A DNA stretch of 64,000 nt from RUG12783 sp946409545. Lineage in GTDB: Bacteria; Bacillota_I; Bacilli_A; RF39; UBA660. The translations under genes and the position numbers were made by a program. The notes beneath the pieces are model-generated. The model saw only the letters and a list, made by a program, of their open reading frames with translations, had not been told where the DNA came from and ran no database searches. The stretch spans positions 1 through 64,000 of the forward strand of contig CAMJWT010000009.1 in NCBI GenBank assembly GCA_946409545.1, in the 5' to 3' direction. Below, one piece after another: positions 27,801 to 35,627 of this stretch (positions within the stretch are counted from its first letter, which is position 1; the number at the start of each line of letters is the position of its first letter).

Positions 27801-28824
27801 TTTCCAAAACAACTGATCCCTCATATGGATCTTCACCTTTAGAGTTAGTATATTTTACGAAGTCAACATGAGGAAGATAATTTGATTCAGATACCCTATT
27901 ATAAATCCATCCTTTTAATTCTGTTATATAATAGCCTTCTTCATCATAAAAATCATAACAATAAGATACAGCATATTCTTTTCCTTTGGATACTGTTCCA
28001 ATCTTTGCTCTTTTACTACCTAGATTATCATATACATCTAAATCACGTTTAGCTACAATTTTACCACCAGAACAACCTTCTGCAAATCCATCCATTTTTC
28101 CAATTAATCCTGATGTTCCATTATAATCAATATAATAATATCTATCATAATCCGTAGACCAATTAACTTCTATCAAAGTATTTGCTGGTATTTCACCAAT
28201 GACATTTATTTTTTCGTTGTTTTCATCATTTTGACGTTCAGAGCCAATTTTTTGAATATTTATGGCATACACTGTAAAATATTTTTGTCCTTGAATTTCG
28301 TTGTTGACAATAGCAGTTTTTTCACTTGATATATATCCACTTACACCATCATATGTTACATAATACCAAAAATCTCCCATACGATATTGCGTTTTAAGTT
28401 TTGTTCCTTTTGGTATTACCTTATTTAATTTTTCAAAATAAGTTGATGGTCCTTTGTACATCTCAACACCTTTTGATTCAATTACCATCAAATCAATTTC
28501 TTTTTCTAATTTATCTTCATTAGATAATTCATATTTTTGATTAAAAAAGTTTAAATCTTCAAGATGAATATAACAATATGCCTCTTCATTAGTTAAATCA
28601 TAGTGATATGAATATTCACCTGCACCATAATTTTCTACTTCAATGACTGTTCCTTTAGCAAGTACTCTTTCTACTTCTTTAAAGTCCATATCTTTATAAC
28701 ATTTTGTGTTATCATTCTTAACTTCACCTTTTAATTTAGGGAAAGCAGGTGGTCCCATATCTGCTTTAACATTTAAAACTAATAATAAACTTAATAATAA
28801 TAAACTATTTAATATCTTTCTCAT
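27364..28824 (-). CDS. SH3 and cadherin-like surface protein with C-terminal anchor (paralog A)
   Basis: 486 residues. Same plan as paralog B: signal peptide, mature start DMGPPAFPKLKGEVKN, an early Cys, three SH3-like modules (about 105-170, 178-240, 248-305), a cadherin-like module (about 338-413; LEKLEIKGHDIGFAKNKTEY), a Pro-rich linker, one membrane helix and the tail PIQNNNDNSNLE. The N-terminal two thirds have diverged from B while the last third is nearly identical, suggesting gene conversion or duplication with selection on the exposed part. Start overlaps the end of the upstream small gene by 20 nt (AGGAG, 7 nt spacing). Confidence 0.83.
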   Translation of the reverse strand: MRKILNSLLLLSLLLVLNVKADMGPPAFPKLKGEVKNDNTKCYKDMDFKEVERVLAKGTVIEVENYGAGEYSYHYDLTNEEAYCYIHLEDLNFFNQKYELSNEDKLEKEIDLMVIESKGVEMYKGPSTYFEKLNKVIPKGTKLKTQYRMGDFWYYVTYDGVSGYISSEKTAIVNNEIQGQKYFTVYAINIQKIGSERQNDENNEKINVIGEIPANTLIEVNWSTDYDRYYYIDYNGTSGLIGKMDGFAEGCSGGKIVAKRDLDVYDNLGSKRAKIGTVSKGKEYAVSYCYDFYDEEGYYITELKGWIYNRVSESNYLPHVDFVKYTNSKGEDPYEGSVVLEKLEIKGHDIGFAKNKTEYTVELAEEETKLEFVVTPDEVDVKVLNNEDLKNNSVVTLKVKDEDGTHTYTFKIVKAEKPGDVQPPTPKPEPTPDDKKGLTNEELIMICVGAGILIAVTILVIIKLVNKKKNSEVEPIQNNNDNSNLE

Positions 28825-28990
28825 TTTCTTTCTCCTCTTTCTTTTCTTTTGTATTTGTATTTTTATTTTTATTTACTACTACAATAATAACTATAACAAT
28901 AATAATAACTGCTAAAATAGCTAGTGTAATCCATGTTCCATCCCCTTCTGTTTCGGGATAATATGGGGCAGCTACATCTAAAAATCTCAT
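28805..28990 (-). CDS. Small single-pass membrane protein of unknown function
   Basis: 61 residues. A short exposed head MRFLDVAAPYYPETEGDG, one strongly hydrophobic helix of Ile/Val (about 20-41) and a Lys/Glu/Asn-rich tail. No signal-peptide cleavage site. Very strong ribosome site (AAGGAGGTGA). It lies between the 118-residue membrane protein and the first SH3 gene, overlapping the latter by 20 nt, so translation is coupled. It could organise or chaperone the SH3 proteins; this is inference from position only. Confidence 0.72.
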   Translation of the reverse strand: MRFLDVAAPYYPETEGDGTWITLAILAVIIIVIVIIVVVNKNKNTNTKEKKEEKENEKDIK

Positions 28991-29001
28991 AATTCACCTC
29001 C

Positions 29002-29358
29002 TTAATAAACAATTTCATTTATTAATAACCCTAATAAATATGAACTAGCATTTAATATTAGTGATAATAAAAATCCATTTATTTTTCTTCTCTTTAAATA
29101 TTTATGATATATTAATCCTTCCACAAATAATGTTAATATTTCTAAAATTAGTAAACTTATATTTCGAGTTTTTAATCCATGATAATAATTAAAATATACT
29201 GGTATACTAGATACTATTGGATTTGTTAAACAATTTGCAAGAAAAATGTTTAATAAATCTTTTTTTCGATAACCAATAATAATAGCAATACCGCACTCAA
29301 TAATAAGTGTTGAAACTAAGCATATCACCATTACTTTAGGAAACTCAGCTATTGTCAT
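29002..29358 (-). CDS. Four-helix membrane protein of unknown function
   Basis: 118 residues with about four membrane segments (near 7-29, 36-56, 66-84 and 96-116). Short basic loops (YRKKD, KYLKRRK) suggest topology. No recognised family. Its ATG lies in the last codons of the upstream 45-residue gene (14-nt overlap), so it is translationally coupled. Part of the MFS-small membrane-SH3 operon. Confidence 0.72.
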   Translation of the reverse strand: MTIAEFPKVMVICLVSTLIIECGIAIIIGYRKKDLLNIFLANCLTNPIVSSIPVYFNYYHGLKTRNISLLILEILTLFVEGLIYHKYLKRRKINGFLLSLILNASSYLLGLLINEIVY

Positions 29359-29482
29359 TTTTTAATTCCTTACATACTAGATAAATAGTAATAATAATTA
29401 TTAGTAAAATAATACCAACGCCTACGTAGAATAATAATTCTTTATTTTCTAAAAAATAATTTTGAAAATACCACTTAACCAT
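29345..29482 (-). CDS. 45-residue single-pass membrane protein
   Basis: Short gene with ATG at 29480-29482 and TGA stop at 29345-29347. It begins MVKWYFQNYFLENKELLFYV and continues as one hydrophobic helix (about 17-37) with the tail KELKNDNS. It overlaps the stop region of the MFS gene at its start and the start of the 118-residue gene at its end, so it fills the only gap in an otherwise tight operon. The segment NKELLFYVGVGIILLI resembles the C-terminal anchors of the SH3 paralogs (NEELIMICVGAGILIA). Coding evidence is coupling, composition and this likeness; no family is known to me. Confidence 0.62.
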   Translation of the reverse strand: MVKWYFQNYFLENKELLFYVGVGIILLIIIITIYLVCKELKNDNS

Positions 29483-30536
29483 TACTACTACCTTCTTTCT
29501 TTAAGACATAAGATAATGCTAATGAACATGCAATAGATAATATAGCAATCATACCAATATTTACATACATACTAGGTATCTTTATAAAGAAGATTGGTGC
29601 TGTTCCTAAAAATAAACCTATTGTTGTAAGTCCAAAAGCAAGTCCTGGCGATTTCTTTAATTCCGATACTAAGATGGCAAGCGTAATCGACATTGTCATC
29701 GAAAAGAACATAACACCTATTAGTGATACAATCATTAATTTATCACCGATTGCTAAGAAAGGTATTGCAAGTAAGGTACTCCATATACCAACTTTTCTTA
29801 TACCATACAAATCAGATAAAATTCCGCCTAAAGCTTTTCCTAAACCCATAATACAGAACAAATAAACCGTTTGTAATGTTGATTTGTTCCATGATGTTGG
29901 AATTCCATATCCCATATAACCTCTTATTATTACAACAAGAACTGCAATGATAATAACAATTCCAGGGGAAATACTTTTTTTAACATAATCAAATTTATTA
30001 CAATTACTATTTTTTGCTGTATATGAATCAGCCAATAATATAAATGGTATCATCGTAAGAATAATTGGTAATAAATAGAATGCTTTTAAACTAGTTTTAG
30101 CAAGTAATCGACCTGTTATTACACCAAAGGATCCACCAGATACAAAGATAGCACTATGAGATAGTTTTCCTTTAGAATTACGAAGAGTATTCTCAGCACC
30201 TCCAACATGTAAACAACAATTACCAATACATATTATAAATAAAGGAATAAACTTGGATAGGTCAAAGATACTATATAAAAGAATTCCTATAAATAGTAAT
30301 CCAACACCTATCATACTTACATTTACTTTTGGATGTTTATCATTAAATCTACCAATAAGACTTTGTGGTACAAAAGCAAAAGCATCATATAAAAATGGTA
30401 CTAACCACGCAAGTGGTGAGTTCGTTATTCTTGATAAGTGAAAGAAACATACAACTTCGACAATAAAATGAATATAAAAATATAAATATCCACAAGCAAT
30501 ATTATCTTCACACAAAACACTTTTTAATTTTTTCAC
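29475..30536 (-). CDS. Major facilitator superfamily transporter
   Basis: 353 residues with about 10-11 membrane segments and no long soluble domain, somewhat short for an MFS carrier (usually about 400). Seen: the loop RFNDKHPK at the 2-3 position, a pair-wise repeat layout with GGSFGVITGRLLAK in the middle and GLGKALGGILSDLYGIRKVG as the second-half signature. Substrate not predictable. Start codon is GTG (30534-30536) after AAGGAGG. It is first in the operon running to the SH3 proteins, an unusual partner for surface proteins. Confidence 0.75.
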   Translation of the reverse strand: MKKLKSVLCEDNIACGYLYFYIHFIVEVVCFFHLSRITNSPLAWLVPFLYDAFAFVPQSLIGRFNDKHPKVNVSMIGVGLLFIGILLYSIFDLSKFIPLFIICIGNCCLHVGGAENTLRNSKGKLSHSAIFVSGGSFGVITGRLLAKTSLKAFYLLPIILTMIPFILLADSYTAKNSNCNKFDYVKKSISPGIVIIIAVLVVIIRGYMGYGIPTSWNKSTLQTVYLFCIMGLGKALGGILSDLYGIRKVGIWSTLLAIPFLAIGDKLMIVSLIGVMFFSMTMSITLAILVSELKKSPGLAFGLTTIGLFLGTAPIFFIKIPSMYVNIGMIAILSIACSLALSYVLKKEGSSNG

Positions 30537-30552
30537 TCTAACCTCCTTATTA

Positions 30553-30561
30553 AATATATCA
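30553..30561 (-). promoter_or_regulatory. Extended -10 promoter of the MFS/SH3 operon
   Basis: Minus strand TGA plus TATATT (30553-30558), about 17 nt before the GTG start. A -35 is not evident. Confidence 0.4.
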
Positions 30562-30571
30562 TAATATTTAA

Positions 30572-32341
30572 TTATTTACATTCACTATTAGCAATATTTT
30601 TTAATTTTTTTGCAATTGTTTTATCAGTTACATATAAATTTGTTGTAACTTTTGTTGCATCTTCATTATAAACTTTAACATACATACAAAGAGCTGATAA
30701 ATAAGCTCCATTAATATTTTGATGATTATTATCAGGAACATATACTTCAATTTTATTATTTAAAGCTTTTTTAAAAGCATTACCATCATGAATAACATAA
30801 GTCTTGATTCCGTAATCTTTATTAATTTTACTAGCAACTTTTTCAGTATTACTATTCATTGCTTTTAAATCTTTTTCAAAATCAGAAGATTTTAAAGGCC
30901 AACTTGTTCTAAAATAAAGACGACCTTTATAATTCTTACCACCAATTAATTCTACGAATTTTTTGGTATCATCATAATATTTATTAAAATCAGTTCCTGC
31001 TGCTATAGCTGTTTTTTCTTGAAGAATAATAACATCAAAATTTCTAGCAAGAATATATTCTTTAAATGGTGATACTGTTCTTGTTGCAAAATAAGATCCA
31101 TTTTTAGCCGTTATCGTTACATTTTTATGAACACCGATAAAAATTGATTTATCTTTGGCTTTAGTTTCAATTTTAGAACTTGAATTACTTAAATATTTAC
31201 CTTTATAAGCAATATCGACAAAGTTAAAAGATGGTCTTTTATCTTTATCATTTGTTCTAAATGTTTTGCTATTTCCAACAATTAAAATTGTTAATGGATT
31301 TACTTTAATTTTAGCAGATGCTTTTTTACCATTATTACTTGTCGCTGTAATTGTTGCTTCACCAATTTTAAGTCCTGTTACTTTACCTTCTTTATCAACT
31401 TTAGCAATACTTGTATCAGAACTTGTCCATGTAACAGTTTTATTACTAGCATTAGAAGGTGTTATTGTTGCAACAAGTTTAATTGATCTTTTCGTTTTAA
31501 CATTAACACTTGTCTTATTTAAACTAATACCTGTTACAGGTACATCTTTATTTTTATCCCAATGAGCGTAAATTATTACATTACTATTAATTATGGTATT
31601 TGAACTTACTTTTGTTCCACCATTCTTCTCTGTATACCATCCACTAAAGGTATAACCACTTCTTGTTGGTGTTGGTAATGTTCCATACTTATCTCCTCTA
31701 TTTAATGTTTTACTAGTAGGACTTACACTACCACCATTAGCATTATAAGTTAAAGTATATTTAGTAGTTACTTGATTTTTAGAAACACTAACAAAACAAG
31801 TGGCATAAAGATTATTTGATGTTTTAACAGTTATAGTTGCACTTCCTTCACCAACTGCTTTTACTAAACCATTATTAACAGTAGCAACTTTATTATTACT
31901 TGTTTCCCATTTGATATTAGTGTTGGCATCAGATGGTTCTATCTTATAAGATAATGTTTCACTACCCCCAACCTTTAAGTTAATACTTGTTTTATTTAAA
32001 CTAATATTTTGTGGATAAATGATTGTTTGTTCAGTATAAACTGTAACATTACAAGTATCATTTATATCTTCCTTACCTTCGATATATGCTGTAACAGTAG
32101 CGTATCCATTATTCTTTCCTGTGATATAACCATTATCATTAACTAGTACTATATTTTCATCACTACTTTTAAATTTAACGTTTTTAACATTTTCGTTTAA
32201 TTCTAAAGTATAACTAGAACCTTTTTCTATGGTAATACTTTTTTCTTTAAAAGATATTTTATCTACTGTATTATTACCACATCCGACTAAAAAAAATAAT
32301 GATAGTATTCCGATAATTCCAATCAATAAAGACTTTTTCAT
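30572..32341 (-). CDS. Ig-like lipoprotein with SGNH-hydrolase (DUF4886-like) head
   Basis: 589 residues. Lipoprotein signal with lipobox LVGC (Cys21); ATG at 32339-32341 chosen because GGTGA lies 5 nt upstream. Two Big_2-like repeats (about 28-102 and 108-190), one Listeria-Bacteroides repeat (about 194-262), a third Big_2 (about 267-348), then an SGNH-type domain (about 350-589): GNS at 356-358, VIILQE near 439-444 and the catalytic-type D537-H540 in PDNNHQNINGAYLSA. SGNH enzymes are esterases/deacylases, often on surface sugars. It shares stalk parts with the 9927-22533 array but lies apart, behind the SH3 operon. Confidence 0.82.
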   Translation of the reverse strand: MKKSLLIGIIGILSLFFLVGCGNNTVDKISFKEKSITIEKGSSYTLELNENVKNVKFKSSDENIVLVNDNGYITGKNNGYATVTAYIEGKEDINDTCNVTVYTEQTIIYPQNISLNKTSINLKVGGSETLSYKIEPSDANTNIKWETSNNKVATVNNGLVKAVGEGSATITVKTSNNLYATCFVSVSKNQVTTKYTLTYNANGGSVSPTSKTLNRGDKYGTLPTPTRSGYTFSGWYTEKNGGTKVSSNTIINSNVIIYAHWDKNKDVPVTGISLNKTSVNVKTKRSIKLVATITPSNASNKTVTWTSSDTSIAKVDKEGKVTGLKIGEATITATSNNGKKASAKIKVNPLTILIVGNSKTFRTNDKDKRPSFNFVDIAYKGKYLSNSSSKIETKAKDKSIFIGVHKNVTITAKNGSYFATRTVSPFKEYILARNFDVIILQEKTAIAAGTDFNKYYDDTKKFVELIGGKNYKGRLYFRTSWPLKSSDFEKDLKAMNSNTEKVASKINKDYGIKTYVIHDGNAFKKALNNKIEVYVPDNNHQNINGAYLSALCMYVKVYNEDATKVTTNLYVTDKTIAKKLKNIANSECK

Positions 32342-32384
32342 ACTCTCACCTATTTTAATTATATAATTAAAAGAAATTATAAAC

Positions 32385-32415
32385 AATAAAAAAACTAGTT
32401 AATTACTTAACTAGT
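32385..32415 (-). terminator. Terminator at the end of the alpha operon
   Basis: Arms AACTAGTTAA and TTAACTAGTT with a 4-nt loop followed by seven T on the minus strand; it spans the rplQ stop codon and closes the ribosomal-protein cluster. Confidence 0.9.
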
Positions 32416-32747
32416 TCAATTATTGACATTAATGCACCGTCTCCACGACGTTCATCTACTTTAAGAATTCTTGTATATCCACCATCACGTTTTTCATAAC
32501 GTTTTGCTAGATCTTCAAATATTTTCTTAACTACTTCAGAATCATTATGAAGGAAGGCAAGTGCTGATCTACGTGAAACTAAATCTCCACGTTTACCTAA
32601 TGTAATCATTTTATCAACTGATTTACGAACTTCTTTAGCTCTTGTATCAGTAGTTGTAATTCTTTCATTCATGATAACTTGTTTAGTTAAAGTAGCTAAC
32701 ATACTTCTTCTATGTTTGTTATCACGACCTAATTTTCTATAAGCCAT
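32403..32747 (-). CDS. rplQ: Large-subunit ribosomal protein L17
   Basis: 114 residues, full length. MAYRKLGRDNKHRRSMLATL is the conserved L17 start, with KMITLGKRGD in the middle and a basic surface for 23S rRNA near the exit tunnel. Last gene of the S10-spc-alpha cluster, 11 nt after rpoA, with GGAGGG before the ATG. Confidence 0.98.
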   Translation of the reverse strand: MAYRKLGRDNKHRRSMLATLTKQVIMNERITTTDTRAKEVRKSVDKMITLGKRGDLVSRRSALAFLHNDSEVVKKIFEDLAKRYEKRDGGYTRILKVDERRGDGALMSIIELVK

Positions 32748-32758
32748 TATTTTCCCTC

Positions 32759-33736
32759 CTAATCATTTTCTTTTAAATCAAGACCCATTTCTTTAATCTT
32801 ATCAAGAACTTCTTTTAATGATTTCTTTCCAAGATTTCTGATCTTCATTATTTCGCTTTCATCTTTATTAACTAAATCTTGTAAAGTATGAATATTAGCT
32901 CTCTTTAAGCAATTATATGCTCTTACAGAGAAATCTAAATCATCGATACTAGTCTCTAATGCTTTAGTCTTAGAATCTTCTGTTTTTTCAATCATTGTTA
33001 CTGTATCTTTAGCAGAATGTTCTAGTACTTCGAAATGTTTCTTAAGTACTTTAGCAGCATCTCCTAAAGCTTCATCTGGTTTAATTGCTCCATTAGTCCA
33101 AATATTTAATACTAATTTATCATAGTTTTCATTTTGTCCAACACGAGCATTTAATACTTCGTAAGATACTCTTTCAATTGGTGAATAAAGTGAATCAATT
33201 GCAATAACACCAATCTTATTAGTATTTAATAATTTCTTATTTTCTTCACTTCTTACATATCCACGTCCATTAGATACAGTCATTTCCATGTATAAGTGTC
33301 CACCTTTAGTTACAGTGGCAATTTCAAGATTAGGGTTAACGATTTCTAAATCACCATCATGAATGATATCAGATGCTAATACTTTTCTTTCACCTTCATC
33401 ACAAGTAACATCAATATGAATTACTTTATCTTCAGTAGAATTATTTTTAAGTACAACACTCTTTAAATTAAGAATAATTGTTGTAACATCTTCATAAACT
33501 CCATCTAAAGTTTGGAATTCATGTTGAACTCCTTCGATCTTTACACTTGTAATAGCAGTTCCTGGTAAACTTGAAAGTAATACTCTTCTTAGAGCGTTAC
33601 CAATAGTATTACCGAAACCTCTTTCTAATGGTTCAATTTCAAATTTTCCATAGAAATTATTTTCAATGTATTCAGCTACATTGTAATTAGGTTTTTCAAA
33701 GTCAATTCTTTGAGATACTTTTTCTTCTTCTTTCAT
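32759..33736 (-). CDS. rpoA: RNA polymerase alpha subunit
   Basis: 325 residues from the ATG at 33734-33736 (GGAG 5 nt upstream); the frame is open further but has no site there. The N-terminal assembly domain (about 1-230) contains EPLERGFGNTIGNALRRVLLSS, the dimer and beta/beta' contact region. A flexible linker leads to the C-terminal DNA/activator-binding domain (about 250-315) with the helix-hairpin motifs NCLKRANIHTLQDLV and IRNLGKKSLKEV. Placed between rpsK and rplQ as in nearly all bacteria. Confidence 0.98.
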   Translation of the reverse strand: MKEEEKVSQRIDFEKPNYNVAEYIENNFYGKFEIEPLERGFGNTIGNALRRVLLSSLPGTAITSVKIEGVQHEFQTLDGVYEDVTTIILNLKSVVLKNNSTEDKVIHIDVTCDEGERKVLASDIIHDGDLEIVNPNLEIATVTKGGHLYMEMTVSNGRGYVRSEENKKLLNTNKIGVIAIDSLYSPIERVSYEVLNARVGQNENYDKLVLNIWTNGAIKPDEALGDAAKVLKKHFEVLEHSAKDTVTMIEKTEDSKTKALETSIDDLDFSVRAYNCLKRANIHTLQDLVNKDESEIMKIRNLGKKSLKEVLDKIKEMGLDLKEND

Positions 33737-33749
33737 GAAAACTCCTTTT

Positions 33750-34133
33750 CTATCCACGTGGGCGTTTTGGTGGACGACATCCATTATGTGGAATTGGTGT
33801 TACATCATCAATTGATGTAATTTCTAAACCAGCAGTTTGTAATGATCTAATAGCAGTTTCTCTTCCTGGTCCTAATCCTTTAACATATACTTCAACCTTA
33901 CGCATTCCAAGGTCATAAGCTTTCTTTCCAGCAGCATCACTTGATACACCTGCAGCAAATGGAGTAGATTTTTTACTTCCTTTGAAGCCATTAGCTCCAG
34001 CGCTTGACCAAGCAATAGCATTACCTTCTTTATCTGAAATAGTTACGATTGTGTTATTGAAAGTTGCATGAATATGAGCAATACCTTCAGGAACATTCTT
34101 CTTAACTTTTCTTTTTCTTTGTTTGTAAGCCAT
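33750..34133 (-). CDS. rpsK: Small-subunit ribosomal protein S11
   Basis: 127 residues. Contains the platform rRNA-binding core IAHIHATFNNTIVTISD, GANGFKGSKKSTPFAAG and the end HNGCRPPKRPRG, all diagnostic. Standard length. Follows rpsM by 18 nt with AGGAGG; the rpoA frame lies 13 nt downstream. Confidence 0.98.
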   Translation of the reverse strand: MAYKQRKRKVKKNVPEGIAHIHATFNNTIVTISDKEGNAIAWSSAGANGFKGSKKSTPFAAGVSSDAAGKKAYDLGMRKVEVYVKGLGPGRETAIRSLQTAGLEITSIDDVTPIPHNGCRPPKRPRG

Positions 34134-34151
34134 TTTAATTTCCTCCTTTAA

Positions 34152-34526
34152 CTATTTTGTTGCAGTTTTCTTGTTAGCAACTGTTTTACCTCTACCCTTA
34201 CGAGTATGAGCATTTCTATTTGTTCTTTGTCCACGAACTGGTAGACCTTTTTTATGACGAACACCTTGATATGAATTTATTTCCATTTTAGTCTTAATAT
34301 TCATATTAACTTCACGACGTAAATCACCTTCAACTAAATGTTCATTAATTTGATCACGAAGTGCATTTTGTTCATCAACAGTTAATTCTCCTGCTTTTTT
34401 AGTTGGATCAACTTTTGCTTTTTCACAAATAGTCTTAGCAAGATTTCTACCAATACCATAGATATAAGTTAAAGATATACAAATATGTTTATCATTAGGT
34501 ATATCTACACCTTTAATACGTGCCAT
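34152..34526 (-). CDS. rpsM: Small-subunit ribosomal protein S13
   Basis: 124 residues. Head protein contacting the P-site tRNA and forming bridges with the 50S. ARIKGVDIPNDKHICISLTYI start, IYGIGRNLAK helix-turn-helix-like motif, and C-terminal basic tail with RGQRTNRNAHTRKG. Sits 13 nt after rpmJ with GAGGA, the usual alpha-operon order. Confidence 0.98.
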   Translation of the reverse strand: MARIKGVDIPNDKHICISLTYIYGIGRNLAKTICEKAKVDPTKKAGELTVDEQNALRDQINEHLVEGDLRREVNMNIKTKMEINSYQGVRHKKGLPVRGQRTNRNAHTRKGRGKTVANKKTATK

Positions 34527-34539
34527 AATTCCTCCTCAA

Positions 34540-34653
34540 TTACCCTTGTGTTTGTTTATGTTTAGGGTTTTCACAAATTACCATAACTTTACCTTTACGT
34601 TTGATTACTTTGCATTTTGCACAAATAGGTTTTACAGATGGTTTAACTTTCAT
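34540..34653 (-). CDS. rpmJ: Large-subunit ribosomal protein L36 (zinc-binding form)
   Basis: Only 37 residues. Starts MKVKPSVKPICAKCKVIKRK and ends CENPKHKQTQG. The zinc ligands CxxC...C....H (Cys11, Cys14, Cys27, His32) are intact, so it is the C+ form. Position between infA and rpsM is canonical; GGAGGG precedes the ATG. Confidence 0.97.
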   Translation of the reverse strand: MKVKPSVKPICAKCKVIKRKGKVMVICENPKHKQTQG

Positions 34654-34666
34654 TATAATCCCTCCA

Positions 34667-34879
34667 TTACTTTCTATATATTATACGCCCACGTGTTAAA
34701 TCGTATGGTGATAATTCGATTGTGACATTATCGCCTTCTACGATACGAATGGAATACATTCGCATTTTACCAGAAACGTAGGCTTCGATGATATGTCCAT
34801 TAGACAATTCAACTTTAAATTTACCTGGTAAAACTTCTAATACTTTTCCTTCAACAACTATCGTATCATTCTTCGCCAT
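34667..34879 (-). CDS. infA: Translation initiation factor IF-1
   Basis: 70 residues, a single OB-fold S1-like domain: AKNDTIVVEGKVLEVLPG, FKVELSNGHIIEAYVSGKMR and the end SPYDLTRGRIIYRK. Binds the 30S A site during initiation. The ATG lies inside the end of map (14-nt overlap), with CAGGAG upstream, giving coupled translation. Confidence 0.98.
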   Translation of the reverse strand: MAKNDTIVVEGKVLEVLPGKFKVELSNGHIIEAYVSGKMRMYSIRIVEGDNVTIELSPYDLTRGRIIYRK

Positions 34880-35627
34880 TTAATTCTCCTGTCAGGATTT
34901 CATATCCATCCTTTGTTACTACTACGGTATGTTCAAAATGCGCACTTGATGAATTATCAACTGTTTCAATTGTCCATTCATCATCTAATATACATATTTC
35001 TCTACTACCATAAGTTAGCATTGGTTCAACTGCAATAACCATTCCTTCTTTAAGAACAGGTCCCGTATGAGGAAGACCATAGTTTGGAACATCTGGTTCT
35101 TCATGAACATCCGTTCCTACACCATGACCAACAAGTTCACGGACAACACCTAAATTATGCGCTTCCGCATAAGTTTGAATAGCATGACCGATATCACCAA
35201 TTCTTGCTCCTGGTTTTATTACACTTAAACCTTCAAATAAACTTTTTTCTGTATGTTCCATTAAATATTTACGTTCTTCTGATATTTCTCCTACAGCATA
35301 TGTCCAAGCTGAGTCTCCATGGTAACCCTTGTAGCAAGCTCCAATATCTAGTGTTATGATATCACCATTACGAAGTTTTCTATCACTTGGTATTCCATGA
35401 ACTACTTCTTGATTAATACTTGTACAAATACTAGCTGGATAATCATTGTAACCTTTAAAGGAAGGAGTACAACCTTTAGAACGAATAAATTCTTCTCCTA
35501 AACGATCAATCTCTTTAGTAGTAATTCCTTCCTTTATAAATGGTCGTAAATATTTATGAGTTTGATAGACAATATTACCAGCAACACGCAAAAGTTCAAT
35601 TTCACGTTTACTTTTAATACTAATCAT
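34866..35627 (-). CDS. map: Methionine aminopeptidase, type I
   Basis: 253 residues. Removes the initiator Met from nascent proteins. The two-metal site residues are visible: Asp in ITLDIGACYKGYHGDSAW (two Asp), His in VGHGVGTDVHEEP, Glu in VIAVEPMLTYGS and Glu in SAHFEHTVVVT. No N-terminal zinc-finger extension. Overlaps adk by 8 nt upstream and infA by 14 nt downstream, so the three genes are tightly coupled. Confidence 0.97.
   Translation of the reverse strand: MISIKSKREIELLRVAGNIVYQTHKYLRPFIKEGITTKEIDRLGEEFIRSKGCTPSFKGYNDYPASICTSINQEVVHGIPSDRKLRNGDIITLDIGACYKGYHGDSAWTYAVGEISEERKYLMEHTEKSLFEGLSVIKPGARIGDIGHAIQTYAEAHNLGVVRELVGHGVGTDVHEEPDVPNYGLPHTGPVLKEGMVIAVEPMLTYGSREICILDDEWTIETVDNSSSAHFEHTVVVTKDGYEILTGELNGEE

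Noticed and set aside
9927..32341. Genomic island or prophage boundaries around the surface genes
   Set aside because: No integrase, transposase, tRNA gene, att-like direct repeat or clear composition shift was seen at either side.
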